A stretch of 42,537 nt of DNA from Solirubrobacteraceae bacterium (GTDB lineage Bacteria > Actinomycetota > Thermoleophilia > Solirubrobacterales > Solirubrobacteraceae): NCBI GenBank assembly GCA_017882405.1, contig JADGPO010000090.1, positions 1-42,537 of the forward strand, in the 5' to 3' direction. A model generated the notes under the pieces. It was given only the letters and a program-made list of their open reading frames with translations. It was not told the DNA's origin and made no database searches. Positions 1 to 7,261 of the stretch are shown one piece after another; position 1 is the stretch's first letter, and the number at the start of each line of letters is the position of its first letter. Position numbers and translations under genes: made by a program.

Positions 1-1366
1 CCAGGCCCTCGGCGCCCTTGACCGTGCGGTCGTTGAGGTCGACGATCGGCTGGTAGTGCACGACGATCTCGTCGGTGGCCAGCGCGTGGCGGATGTCCGA
101 GAGCACGTTGAGGCGCTGGACCGAGTGCTGGTTCTGCTCGGCGGCGTAGACCTTGTAATCGGTCTGGGCCTCCTTGGCGGCGTACATGGCGATGTCGGCG
201 CAGCGCAGCAGCCCGTGGGAGTCCTGGGCGTCGTCGGGAAAGCGCGCCACGCCGATGCTCGCCCCCACCTCCAGCGACAGCTCGTCGACGGTGAACGGCT
301 GGTTGATCGTCGCGCACAGCCGAGAGACGTCGCGCTCCACCGCGGCCGGATCGGCGGGCCCGGGCCCTGGAAGGATCGCGAACTCGTCGCCTCCCAGCCG
401 CGCCACCAGGCCGCCCTCGCCGATCGCGGTGGCCAGCCGCGGCCCGAGGTCGCGCAGTAGCACGTCGCCGTAGTGGTGTCCAAGCGTGTCGTTGACCTCC
501 TTGAAGCGATCCAGGTCCATCAGCATCACGGTGAAGCGGCCTTCCGGGCCGGCGCTGGCGATCCGCCGCTCGACGGCATCACGGAAGCGCTCGCGGTTGG
601 CCAGACCGGTCAGCTCGTCGGTGGTGGCGACCCGCTGCAGCGTCTCGGAGCGCCGCTTGGAGGTCATCAGCTCCCTGACCAGGTACTGGAAGATCCCCAG
701 CACCAGCCCGAACAGCGCCAGACCCGCGACACCCAGCTGGTCGAACCCCAACGCGGCGACCAGCGTCAGCAGCGCCGTCGCCAGCTCCGCCGCCAGGATC
801 GGCATGAGCATCTCTCTGGTCTTGGCCACCAGCGACGAGCGGTCCAGGTAACAGCGATATCCGGCGACGAACAGGAAGTTCGCCGCCAGGGTGACCAGAT
901 AGGTGACGAATACGAGCAGGTAGTGCGCCGGCGACGTGGAGCCAACGTGCGCCAGGCGGGAGGTCTCGTAGAAGAACAGGCCGCCCAGCAGCGGGCACCA
1001 CGTGAAATTGGTCAGGTTGTGCACGAACGCGTGCGGCTCCCAGCGGAAGTGCAGCCAGCTGACGGTGATCGCGACCGCGCCGACCAGCGCCGCCGGGCCG
1101 GGACCGAGGATCACCGAGGCGAGGATCAGCGCCAGGAAGCTCGAGGAGACCGTCATCCGACCGCTGCTCTCCTGTACGGTCAGCTCTCCCGCGATCGCGA
1201 ACGCCGTGAGCAGCACGAGTGCGACCACCGACCAGCGATCGGCACCGGCGGTCAGCCAGGCGACGGCGCCGGCCAGCAGCGGGGCGAGCGCCTGGGCGAG
1301 AAACAGCCCGCGCCCCGGCTCGCGGCGCCGGGTCGGTGTCCGCTGGGGAGGTGCCATTGGCTCCAT
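1..1366 (-). CDS. Membrane-bound GGDEF-EAL protein (c-di-GMP turnover), 3' end outside window
   Basis: Predicted diguanylate cyclase/phosphodiesterase, read through the left edge of the window so the C-terminus is missing. The first ~240 residues are hydrophobic with several membrane segments, resembling an integral membrane sensor. A GGDEF domain follows with an intact GGDEF signature at residues ~325-329. The RxxD inhibitory site that normally precedes it reads G-E-G-G, so product inhibition through that site looks lost. An EAL domain then begins (VHYQPIVDL), and its signature reads E-G-L rather than E-A-L just before the edge. The ATG at 1366 directly follows an in-frame TAG; a second in-frame ATG at 1357 is possible. 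Whether both catalytic activities are present cannot be judged from the visible part. It lies downstream of a FliA/WhiG-type sigma gene on the same strand. Confidence 0.9.
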   Translation of the reverse strand, partial: MEPMAPPQRTPTRRREPGRGLFLAQALAPLLAGAVAWLTAGADRWSVVALVLLTAFAIAGELTVQESSGRMTVSSSFLALILASVILGPGPAALVGAVAITVSWLHFRWEPHAFVHNLTNFTWCPLLGGLFFYETSRLAHVGSTSPAHYLLVFVTYLVTLAANFLFVAGYRCYLDRSSLVAKTREMLMPILAAELATALLTLVAALGFDQLGVAGLALFGLVLGIFQYLVRELMTSKRRSETLQRVATTDELTGLANRERFRDAVERRIASAGPEGRFTVMLMDLDRFKEVNDTLGHHYGDVLLRDLGPRLATAIGEGGLVARLGGDEFAILPGPGPADPAAVERDVSRLCATINQPFTVDELSLEVGASIGVARFPDDAQDSHGLLRCADIAMYAAKEAQTDYKVYAAEQNQHSVQRLNVLSDIRHALATDEIVVHYQPIVDLNDRTVKGAEGL

Positions 1367-1372
1367 CTACAG

Positions 1373-1399
1373 CTGACATCGACCTAAACTGACATCGAC
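1373..1399. repeat. Two direct copies of CTGACATCGAC just upstream of the GGDEF-EAL gene
   Basis: The 11-base word CTGACATCGAC occurs at 1373-1383 and again at 1389-1399, so the copies are offset by 16 bases (about 1.5 helical turns). They lie 7-33 bases upstream of the ATG at 1366. A tandem binding site for a regulator is possible. No known motif is recognised. Confidence 0.45.
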
Positions 1400-1474
1400 T
1401 CAACCGGTGTCCAGACGATCTGGACGCCTTCTCAAGCTTCGGCGATGAGCTGACGATACTGTTCTACCCCAAAG

Positions 1475-1504
1475 GTGAGGGGCCCGCGCTAGCGGACCCC
1501 TCAC
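1475..1504 (-). terminator. 13-bp hairpin, possible terminator or attenuator
   Basis: The arms 1475-1487 and 1492-1504 pair over 13 bp with one mismatch around a 4-nt loop. There is no clean U-tract on either strand, so intrinsic termination is uncertain. On the minus strand it follows the stop of the six-codon ORF (1512-1532) by 7 nt and precedes the GGDEF-EAL start by about 110 nt, which is a geometry compatible with an attenuator. Confidence 0.5.
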
Positions 1505-1511
1505 GTGAAGC

Positions 1512-1532
1512 TCACTGGCCGCGGAAGGGCAT
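1512..1532 (-). CDS. Six-residue ORF (MPFRGQ) with strong Shine-Dalgarno, possible leader peptide
   Basis: ATG at 1532 and TGA at 1512-1514 encode only MPFRGQ. An AGGAGGAG sequence ends 4 nt before the ATG, among the strongest ribosome-binding sites in the window. The ORF sits between two hairpins (1585-1614 and 1475-1504) in the 370-bp gap between the sigma-factor gene and the GGDEF-EAL gene. Such an arrangement fits a leader peptide or a small RNA with an internal ORF. Without comparative data, chance cannot be excluded. Confidence 0.35.
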   Translation of the reverse strand: MPFRGQ

Positions 1533-1584
1533 AGGACTCCTCCTGAGGACGGCGTTATCTAGGGCATGGGGTTTACGGAAAGCT

Positions 1585-1614
1585 GTTGACGCCGAGTGTC
1601 CGCTCGGCGTCAAC
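1585..1614. terminator. Perfect 12-bp hairpin downstream of the sigma-factor gene
   Basis: The arms GTTGACGCCGAG (1585-1596) and CTCGGCGTCAAC (1603-1614) pair perfectly around a 6-nt loop, flanked by GGAAA and TTTCC that can extend the stem. It may terminate the sigma-factor transcript, which ends at 1737 on the minus strand. It may instead form the 5' structure of the GGDEF-EAL leader. Confidence 0.6.
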
Positions 1615-1626
1615 TTTCCGGGGGTG

Positions 1627-1654
1627 TTTCTACCCGGATGCTGCGAAAACACAA
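1627..1654 (-). promoter_or_regulatory. Candidate promoter for the GGDEF-EAL leader
   Basis: On the minus strand TTGTGT (1649-1654) and TAGAAA (1627-1632) are separated by 16 nt, a partial match to the housekeeping -35/-10 consensus. A transcript would start near 1620, just ahead of the 12-bp hairpin. This is a weak call from sequence alone. Confidence 0.3.
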
Positions 1655-1736
1655 CATCGGATGTCGGTTAAACGAGAGCCGGCCGGCTCCGCAGGCGGGG
1701 CGACGTGAGCCGCCCGACCGCGATCAGCGCGCCCGC

Positions 1737-2519
1737 TCAGGCGAGTTCGAGGAACAGCGTCTCGTCCTCTTCCAGGCGCTCGCGCAGGCCGCGCTTGAGC
1801 TTGCCGTGGATCTGGCACACACGGCTCTCGGAGACCCCGAGGATCTCGCCGGTCTCGCGCAGCGTGAGGTTTGAGACGTGCAGCAGCACCGCGACCTTGC
1901 GCTCGCGGGGAGGCAGTTCGTCGAAGGCCGCACGGAAGCGCGCGATCGCGCGCTCACGCATTGCGGCATGCTCGGGATCGCAGCTGCGGTCGTTGGAGAC
2001 CAGTGTGTCCATTCGCTCTGAGGGACGATCGTCCTCGGAGATGACCGGCGTGTTGAGCGAGCCGATATCGGAGCGGGCGATGTCGTCCATCAGGGTGCAG
2101 AGCTCCTGCTCGGAGATCGCCAGCAGCTCAGCCAGCTCGCTGCGGCTGGGAGCGCGGCCGTGCAGCACGGTGAAGCGCTCGCGAGTGCGGTTGTACTCCC
2201 GCTCCATGCGCCGCAGTGACCGCGGCGCCCAGTCGTAGCGGCGCAGCTCGTCGAGCACGGCGCCGTGGATCCGCGTCCACGCGAACTGCTCGAGCGTGGC
2301 GCCCTTATCGGGGTCATAGCGGTCCAGCGAGCGGATCAGCGCCTCCAGTCCGCAGGAGATGAAGTCGTCGACCTCGCGGTAAGCGGGGATCTCGCGGATC
2401 TTGCGATAGACGATGCACTTCACGATCGGCGCGAGCGAGAACACGAGGCGGTCGCGGGCGCTGATGTCACCGGTGTCGTGGTACCGGCGCCAGAGGCCGA
2501 GAAGCGCCTCCTGAGACAT
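1737..2519 (-). CDS. RNA polymerase sigma factor, FliA/WhiG (sigma-28) type
   Basis: A 260-residue group 3 sigma factor. Region 2 carries the family hallmarks (RKIREIPAYREVDDFISCGLEALI is represented by its DDF...GLEALI core, then RIHGAVLDELRR and WAPRSLRR). Region 3 follows, and region 4 has an HTH (LPPRERKVAVLLH, then LTLRETGEILGVSESRVCQIH). The chosen ATG at 2519 has GGTGG upstream and begins MSQEALLGLW. An in-frame extension to 2612 adds 31 residues that do not look like the family. FliA homologues drive flagellar genes and WhiG drives sporulation genes in Streptomyces. No flagellar or anti-sigma gene is visible here, so the regulon is unknown. Confidence 0.9.
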   Translation of the reverse strand: MSQEALLGLWRRYHDTGDISARDRLVFSLAPIVKCIVYRKIREIPAYREVDDFISCGLEALIRSLDRYDPDKGATLEQFAWTRIHGAVLDELRRYDWAPRSLRRMEREYNRTRERFTVLHGRAPSRSELAELLAISEQELCTLMDDIARSDIGSLNTPVISEDDRPSERMDTLVSNDRSCDPEHAAMRERAIARFRAAFDELPPRERKVAVLLHVSNLTLRETGEILGVSESRVCQIHGKLKRGLRERLEEDETLFLELA

Positions 2520-2615
2520 CCGTCCACCCTGATTGATTTGCTTCAAGATTCCCCTCCGCGTGGCCGCTACTAGAAGAAGGTCGATCTCGTATCGGCTTCT
2601 AGAGTGCGGCATCGA

Positions 2616-2654
2616 CCGCAGCGTCTGCGGATGTCCTGTCCGTAGAAGCTACGG
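2616..2654. promoter_or_regulatory. Two related dyads, CCGCAG-N3-CTGCGG and CCGTAG-N3-CTACGG
   Basis: Perfect inverted repeats lie at 2616-2630 and 2640-2654 and share the pattern CCGYAG-N3-CTRCGG. Their centres are 24 bp apart, a little over two helical turns. They lie in the divergent gap between the sigma-factor gene (start 2519) and the HAD gene (start 2716). A pair of operators for one dimeric regulator is a reasonable reading. The motif is not one I recognise. Confidence 0.5.
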
Positions 2655-2673
2655 AGCGAGGCCTGAGGGCGTG

Positions 2674-2702
2674 CTGTGAGCCACGGCGGAGCATTGGATA
2701 AT
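2674..2702 (+). promoter_or_regulatory. Candidate promoter of the HAD-murT-gatD operon
   Basis: GATAAT (2697-2702) is a good -10 match. CTGTGA (2674-2679) lies 17 nt upstream as a weak -35. Transcription would begin near 2709, only a few bases before the ATG at 2716, which has no Shine-Dalgarno. The first gene could therefore be translated from a nearly leaderless mRNA. Confidence 0.45.
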
Positions 2703-2715
2703 CCTGGACGCCGCC

Positions 2716-3513
2716 ATGGCCCTCTCCCCCTTGCTCAGCTCCTATGACCACGTGTTGCTCGACCTCGACGGCTGCGTCTGGGTGCAGGACGCACCCACTC
2801 CCCACGCTCGTGAGGCCCTCTCGGAGCTGCGTGGCGCCGGCAAGTCGCTTGCCTTCGTCACCAACGACTCGCGCCGGTCGCCCGAGGAGTACGTTCGCAA
2901 GCTGTGGTCGCTGGGATTGCAGGCCTCCCTGGAGGAGGTCGTCACCGTCGGCGCGGCGATCCAGTTTCTGCTCGCCGAGCGCGTGTCCGGCGCGCCCACG
3001 TTCGTGATCGGCTCGCCGGCCGTGTTCCGCCATGTCGCCGACTCCGGCCAACGGATCGTCAACGGAACGCCGCGGGCCGCCGAGGCCGAACTGGTGGTCG
3101 TGGCCGGACACGACGACTTCGACTTCGACGAGCTGCGGATCGCCACCCAGGCCGTGCTCGCCGGTGCCGAGATGGTCGCGGCGGACCGCGACCGGACGTT
3201 TCCCGCGGCCGACGGGCTACGGCCGGGCACGGGCCCGATCCTGGCCGCGCTGGAGTACGCCACCGGGGCCACGGCGCGGACCGTCGGCAAGCCCGAGCCG
3301 CTGATCTTCCAGACCGCGATCGACCGGCTGGGCCCCGGCCGGGCCCTGATGGTGGGAGACCGCCTGGACTCGGATCTCGGCGGGGCGGCGGCCGCCGGTG
3401 TGGACGCCGCGATCGTGCTCACCGGCGTGACCACGCGCGAGCAGGCGGAGGCGGCCATCGATCCGACCCCGATCGCGATCGCCGACAACCTCTACGCGCT
3501 CGTCACGGCGTGA
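2716..3513 (+). CDS. HAD-superfamily hydrolase, NagD-like (class IIA)
   Basis: A 265-residue sugar- or nucleotide-phosphate phosphatase of the HAD-IIA family. Motif I is DLDGCVW with Asp16 and Asp18. Motif II is in FVTNDSRR. Asp-rich motif III is VGDRLDSDLGGAAAAG, preceded by the conserved GKPEP. Members of this family dephosphorylate small phosphometabolites, and the substrate here cannot be read from sequence. It is the first gene of a six-gene operon; its TGA overlaps the GTG of the next gene. Possible roles include phosphate-ester housekeeping linked to lipid or cell-wall precursors, but that is inferred only from its neighbours. Confidence 0.88.
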   Translation: MALSPLLSSYDHVLLDLDGCVWVQDAPTPHAREALSELRGAGKSLAFVTNDSRRSPEEYVRKLWSLGLQASLEEVVTVGAAIQFLLAERVSGAPTFVIGSPAVFRHVADSGQRIVNGTPRAAEAELVVVAGHDDFDFDELRIATQAVLAGAEMVAADRDRTFPAADGLRPGTGPILAALEYATGATARTVGKPEPLIFQTAIDRLGPGRALMVGDRLDSDLGGAAAAGVDAAIVLTGVTTREQAEAAIDPTPIAIADNLYALVTA

Positions 3514-4436
3514 AGCTGTCGGTGATCGTCAACCCCGCGGCCGGCGGCGGGCGGGCGGGCCGTGCCCTTAAGGGAGTGCGCGCGTCGCTCGAGGGTCTGG
3601 GCCTGGAGTACCGATTCCAGGCCACGCGGAACCTTGATCATGCCCGCGAGCTGACGCGCGCGGCGGTCTCCGCCGGCGAGATGGCGGTGGCCTTCGGCGG
3701 TGACGGCCTGATCGGCGCGGTCGCCGACGCTCTACGCGACGGCGAGGGCCTGCTGGGCGTGCTGCCCGGAGGGCGGGGCAACGACTTCGCCCGGGCCCTG
3801 GGCATCCCCCTGGATCCCCGCGCTGCCTGCCAGGTGCTGGCCACCGGGACGACCCGCTCGCTGGACCTGGGAGAGGTGAACGGGCGCACCTTCGTGGGGA
3901 TCGCCAGCTGCGGGATTGATGCCGAGGCCAACCGGATCGCCAACCGATCCAGGCTCGTGCGCGGCAACCTGGTGTATTCCTACGCGGCGTTGGCGGCCCT
4001 CGCCCGGTGGCAGACGGCGACGTTCACGATCACGCTGGACGGCGGCCGGCCGCACACGATCACCGGCTACACGATCGCGGCCGCCAACTCCAGCACCTAC
4101 GGCGGCGGGATGCGGTTGGCACCGGCTGCCCGGCTCGACGACGGACTGCTGGAGATCGTCGTCATCACGCAGATGAGCCGCTTGCGCTTTCTGCGCCTGC
4201 TGCCGACCGTCTTCTGGGGCGGGCACGTGAACCACGCGGGCGTGGAGGTGCTGCAGGGCACGAGCATCGAGATCGCCGCCTCGCGCCCGCTGGAGGTCTA
4301 CGCCGACGGGGACCCGATCGCCAACCTGCCAGCCACCGTCCGCGCGCTGCCGGGCGCGGTGCGAGCGGTGGTGCCCGCCAGCCCCGTCGAACCGCTCGCC
4401 GCGGCGTCGCACATCCTCACCCGCTCTCCGCGATGA
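3510..4436 (+). CDS. Lipid kinase of the YegS/DgkB (diacylglycerol kinase catalytic) family
   Basis: A 308-residue protein starting with GTG that overlaps the previous stop by 4 nt. It opens with VNPAAGGGRAG, has the ATP-binding FGGDGL motif and the LPGGRGNDFARALG segment typical of diacylglycerol/sphingosine-type kinases, and ends with a beta-rich C-terminal domain (YADGDPI). Members phosphorylate diacylglycerol or related lipids at the membrane. Its place directly upstream of murT suggests recycling of lipid released during envelope synthesis, which is inference. The track-level longer ORF upstream of 3510 lies inside the HAD gene and is not part of this protein. Confidence 0.88.
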   Translation: MKLSVIVNPAAGGGRAGRALKGVRASLEGLGLEYRFQATRNLDHARELTRAAVSAGEMAVAFGGDGLIGAVADALRDGEGLLGVLPGGRGNDFARALGIPLDPRAACQVLATGTTRSLDLGEVNGRTFVGIASCGIDAEANRIANRSRLVRGNLVYSYAALAALARWQTATFTITLDGGRPHTITGYTIAAANSSTYGGGMRLAPAARLDDGLLEIVVITQMSRLRFLRLLPTVFWGGHVNHAGVEVLQGTSIEIAASRPLEVYADGDPIANLPATVRALPGAVRAVVPASPVEPLAAASHILTRSPR

Positions 4437-5824
4437 GCGCCCTGGACGCCAAGATCCTCGCCGCCCGGGCGGTCGGCCAGCTGGCGCGACGTGCCGGGCG
4501 CGGCGGCGGGACGAGCCTTCCCGGCAAGGTGCTGACCCGCCTGGAGCCGCGGGCGATCGAGCGCCTCGCCGCCCGTCTGCCGCAGGGTTGCGCGATCATC
4601 TCGGCCACCAACGGCAAGACGACCACCGCGGCGATGGCGGCCTCGGTGCTGCAACGGGCGGGGATCGGACTGGTCCACAATCGGGCGGGCGCCAACATGG
4701 CCGGCGGGGTGGCCTCGACGCTGGCGGCGGCGGCTGGAAGAAACGGCACGATCGCCGGGCAGCTGGGGCTGTTCGAGGTCGACGAGTTCTGGCTGGACCG
4801 GGTCGGGCCGCAGCTGCGGCCCCGGGCCGTGCTGCTGGCGAACCTGTTCCGCGATCAGCTGGATCGCTACGGAGAGCTGGACACGATCGCCGATCGCTGG
4901 GCGGCGATGGTCGCCGCGCTGTCCGCAGACGCCCTGCTGGCGCTCAACGCCGACGATCCCCTGATCGCCGACCTGGGGCGTGCGCGGGGCGGCGTCACCT
5001 ACTTCGGCGTCGAAGATCGCTCCGTGGCCACCGCCGAGATGCAGCACGCCGCGGACTCCAAGCACTGCCGTCGCTGCGGCACCGCCTACGTCTACGACGC
5101 CGTCTACCTGGGTCACCTCGGCATCTACCGCTGCCCGGGCTGCGGTCAGCAGCGACCCACGCCCACGGTGGCCGCCGAGCATGTGCACCTCCACGGCACC
5201 CGCTCGGCCAGCTTCACGCTGGTCACGCCGGCGGGGACGGCAGATGTGGCGCTGCCGCTGCCCGGGCTCTACAACGTCTACAACGCGCTGGGTGCGGCTT
5301 CGCTATGTCTGAACCTGGGCATCTCGCTGCCGCAGGTCGCCGACGGACTGGAGCAGGTCAGCGCCGCCTTCGGCCGTGCGGAGCGAATCGCCGTCGGCAA
5401 TCGGGAGCTGTCTGTGCTGCTGGTCAAGAACCCGGCCGGCGCCAACGAGATCCTGCGCACGCTGACGCTGGAGTCGGATGAGCTAAACCTGTTGGGCGTG
5501 CTCAACGACCGCACCGCCGACGGCCACGACGTCTCCTGGATCTGGGATGCCGACTTCGAGCTGCTGGCCGGCCGCGTCCGCCAGGTGACGTGTGCGGGCA
5601 CCCGTGCGGCCGAGCTCGCGCTCCGCCTCAAGTACGCGGGCATTGCTTCCGACCGGCTGGAAGTGGTGCCCCATCTGCCCACCGCGCTCGATCGGGCACT
5701 GCTTCAGGCCCCACCCGGCGCCGAGGTGTACGCGCTGCCCACCTACACGGCGCTGCTGGAGCTGCGCGCCGAGCTGGCCCGCCGCGGGCACGTCGGCCAG
5801 TTCTACGAGCCCGAACCGGCATGA
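4433..5824 (+). CDS. murT: Lipid II isoglutaminyl synthase, MurT subunit
   Basis: A 463-residue Mur-ligase-like protein. It has the P-loop ATNGKTTT (residues 58-65), the central ligase fold, a Cys4 zinc ribbon (CRRC at 212-215, CPGC at 234-237) characteristic of MurT, and the C-terminal DUF1727 domain. With GatD it amidates the alpha-carboxyl of D-glutamate in lipid II, using ATP and ammonia from glutamine. The ATG overlaps the preceding TGA (ATGA). Usually gatD follows directly. Here a methyltransferase gene is inserted between the two, with overlapping junctions on both sides. Confidence 0.94.
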   Translation: MSALDAKILAARAVGQLARRAGRGGGTSLPGKVLTRLEPRAIERLAARLPQGCAIISATNGKTTTAAMAASVLQRAGIGLVHNRAGANMAGGVASTLAAAAGRNGTIAGQLGLFEVDEFWLDRVGPQLRPRAVLLANLFRDQLDRYGELDTIADRWAAMVAALSADALLALNADDPLIADLGRARGGVTYFGVEDRSVATAEMQHAADSKHCRRCGTAYVYDAVYLGHLGIYRCPGCGQQRPTPTVAAEHVHLHGTRSASFTLVTPAGTADVALPLPGLYNVYNALGAASLCLNLGISLPQVADGLEQVSAAFGRAERIAVGNRELSVLLVKNPAGANEILRTLTLESDELNLLGVLNDRTADGHDVSWIWDADFELLAGRVRQVTCAGTRAAELALRLKYAGIASDRLEVVPHLPTALDRALLQAPPGAEVYALPTYTALLELRAELARRGHVGQFYEPEPA

Positions 5825-6537
5825 GCGCGGCAATCTGGCACGACCTCGAGTGCGGGCGCTACGACGAGGACCTGTCGTTCTGGCGCCAGCTGGCGGCCAA
5901 GACCGGAGGTCCGGTGCTCGACGTGGGCGCCGGCACCGGTCGCGTGTCGCTCGAGCTGGCGCGGGCCGGCCACGCCGTGCTGGCCATCGACCTCGACGAC
6001 GAGCTCCTGGGGGTGCTGCGCGACCGCGCCGCCGACCTGGAGGTGCGTACGATGGTCGCCGACGCGCGGGCTTTCTGGCTGGGGGAGGCCTTCCCCCTGT
6101 GCATCGTGCCGATGCAGACGATCCAGCTGCTCGGGGGCGCCGACGGGCGCGCCCAATTCCTGGAATGCGCACGCCTGACCCTGGAGGCCGGCGGGGTGCT
6201 GGCGGTGGCGGTGGCCGAGGAGCTCGACTGCTTCGAGGCCGTTGACGGCTTGCCCGGACCGCTCCCGGACGTCGGCGAGTTCGACGGCGTCGTCTACTCC
6301 AGCCGCCCGGTGGCGGTGCGGCTGCACGCCGACGGGTGCGAGCTCGAGCGCCGGCGCGAGACGGTCACCCCCGACGGTCGGCTGTCGATCGAGCGCGACC
6401 TGATCCACCTGGACCGCCTGGCGGCCGAGACGCTCGAGCAGGAGGCGGCGGCGGCCGGCCTGCGGGCGGTCGACCGCGTGTCGATCGCCGCCACCAACGA
6501 GTACGTCGGCACTACGGTGGTGATGCTGCGTGCGTGA
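5821..6537 (+). CDS. Class I SAM-dependent methyltransferase encoded between murT and gatD
   Basis: A 238-residue Rossmann-fold methyltransferase with motif I VLDVGAGTGR at residues 32-41, acidic motif II (AIDLDDE) and post-I ADARAF. The substrate cannot be assigned. Its ATG overlaps the murT stop by 4 nt, and the gatD GTG lies 8 nt inside its 3' end, so it should be translated in step with both subunits of the lipid II amidotransferase. A role on a cell-wall or lipid precursor is a reasonable guess from context. No signal peptide or membrane segment is visible, so it is probably cytoplasmic, like MurT/GatD. Confidence 0.87.
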   Translation: MSAAIWHDLECGRYDEDLSFWRQLAAKTGGPVLDVGAGTGRVSLELARAGHAVLAIDLDDELLGVLRDRAADLEVRTMVADARAFWLGEAFPLCIVPMQTIQLLGGADGRAQFLECARLTLEAGGVLAVAVAEELDCFEAVDGLPGPLPDVGEFDGVVYSSRPVAVRLHADGCELERRRETVTPDGRLSIERDLIHLDRLAAETLEQEAAAAGLRAVDRVSIAATNEYVGTTVVMLRA

Positions 6538-7261
6538 GCGGCTGCGCGTGTGTGCGCTGTATCCCGACCTGATGAACATCTACGCCGACCGCGGCAACCT
6601 GCTGCTGCTCGAGCGGCGCTGCCGGTGGCGCGGGATCGACTTCTCGGTCTCCTCGAGCGGGCTGGGCGAGCCACTGGACCCCGACGCCGCCGACCTGTAC
6701 TACATCGGCGGTGGCCAGGATCGCGACCAGAAGCTGTGCGCCGAGGATCTCGCCCACGCCAAGCGCGACGCTATCCACGCCGCCGCGGCGCGGGGGGCGG
6801 TGATCCTCGCCGTGTGCGGGGGCTATCAGCTGCTCGGGCGCTCCTATCAGCTGGGTGCGGAGACGCTTCCGGGCGTGGGACTGGTCGAGCTCGAGACGGT
6901 GCGCGCCGAGGGGCCGCGGCTGATCGGTAACGTCGCGATCGAGGTGGAGCTCGAGCCGGGGCATCGGCGGGTGCTGGCCGGGTTTGAGAACCACGGCGGG
7001 CGCACGCACCTGGGCGCGAGCGCGCAACCGCTGGGGCGGGTGCTCAAGGGCCACGGCAACAACGGCCGCGACGGGCGAGAAGGTGTACGGGCGGGCAACG
7101 TGATCGGTACCTACCTGCATGGGCCGCTGCTGCCCAAGAACGCCTGGTTTGCCGACTGGTTGATCGCCACCGCGGCGGGCATCGACGAGCCGTTGGCCCC
7201 GCTGGACGACCAGCTGGAGGGGCTTGCCCATGCCGAGGCGCGACGCGCGGCGGGGCTGTGA
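6530..7261 (+). CDS. gatD: Lipid II isoglutaminyl synthase, glutamine amidotransferase subunit GatD
   Basis: A 243-residue CobB/CobQ-like class I glutamine amidotransferase. The nucleophile elbow is AVCGGYQLLG with Cys96, and the catalytic His is in GTYLHGPLLPKN at His197. It supplies ammonia to MurT. The GTG start overlaps the methyltransferase 3' end by 8 nt, and the start (VRERLRVCALYPDLMNIYADRGN represented by its YPDLMNIYADRGN core) matches the family N-terminus. The stop overlaps the GTG of the next gene. Length and motifs are normal for the family, so the interrupted operon has not damaged the enzyme. Confidence 0.94.
   Translation: MRERLRVCALYPDLMNIYADRGNLLLLERRCRWRGIDFSVSSSGLGEPLDPDAADLYYIGGGQDRDQKLCAEDLAHAKRDAIHAAAARGAVILAVCGGYQLLGRSYQLGAETLPGVGLVELETVRAEGPRLIGNVAIEVELEPGHRRVLAGFENHGGRTHLGASAQPLGRVLKGHGNNGRDGREGVRAGNVIGTYLHGPLLPKNAWFADWLIATAAGIDEPLAPLDDQLEGLAHAEARRAAGL

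Noticed and set aside
579..1403. Long minus-strand ORF of 274 codons in another frame over the GGDEF-EAL gene
   Set aside because: Arg/Gly-rich composition and no family motif; the true frame carries membrane helices and the GGDEF motif.
1367..1660. c-di-GMP riboswitch upstream of the GGDEF-EAL gene
   Set aside because: The conserved bases of the GEMM-I and GEMM-II classes are not recognisable; only hairpins and a tiny ORF are seen.
2589..2596. GCCGATAC, similar to a sigma-28 -10 element, on the minus strand
   Set aside because: No TAAA-type -35 element at the required distance upstream.
2520..2612. 31-residue N-terminal extension of the sigma factor
   Set aside because: The ATG at 2519 has a ribosome-binding site and matches the family start; the extension does not resemble the family.
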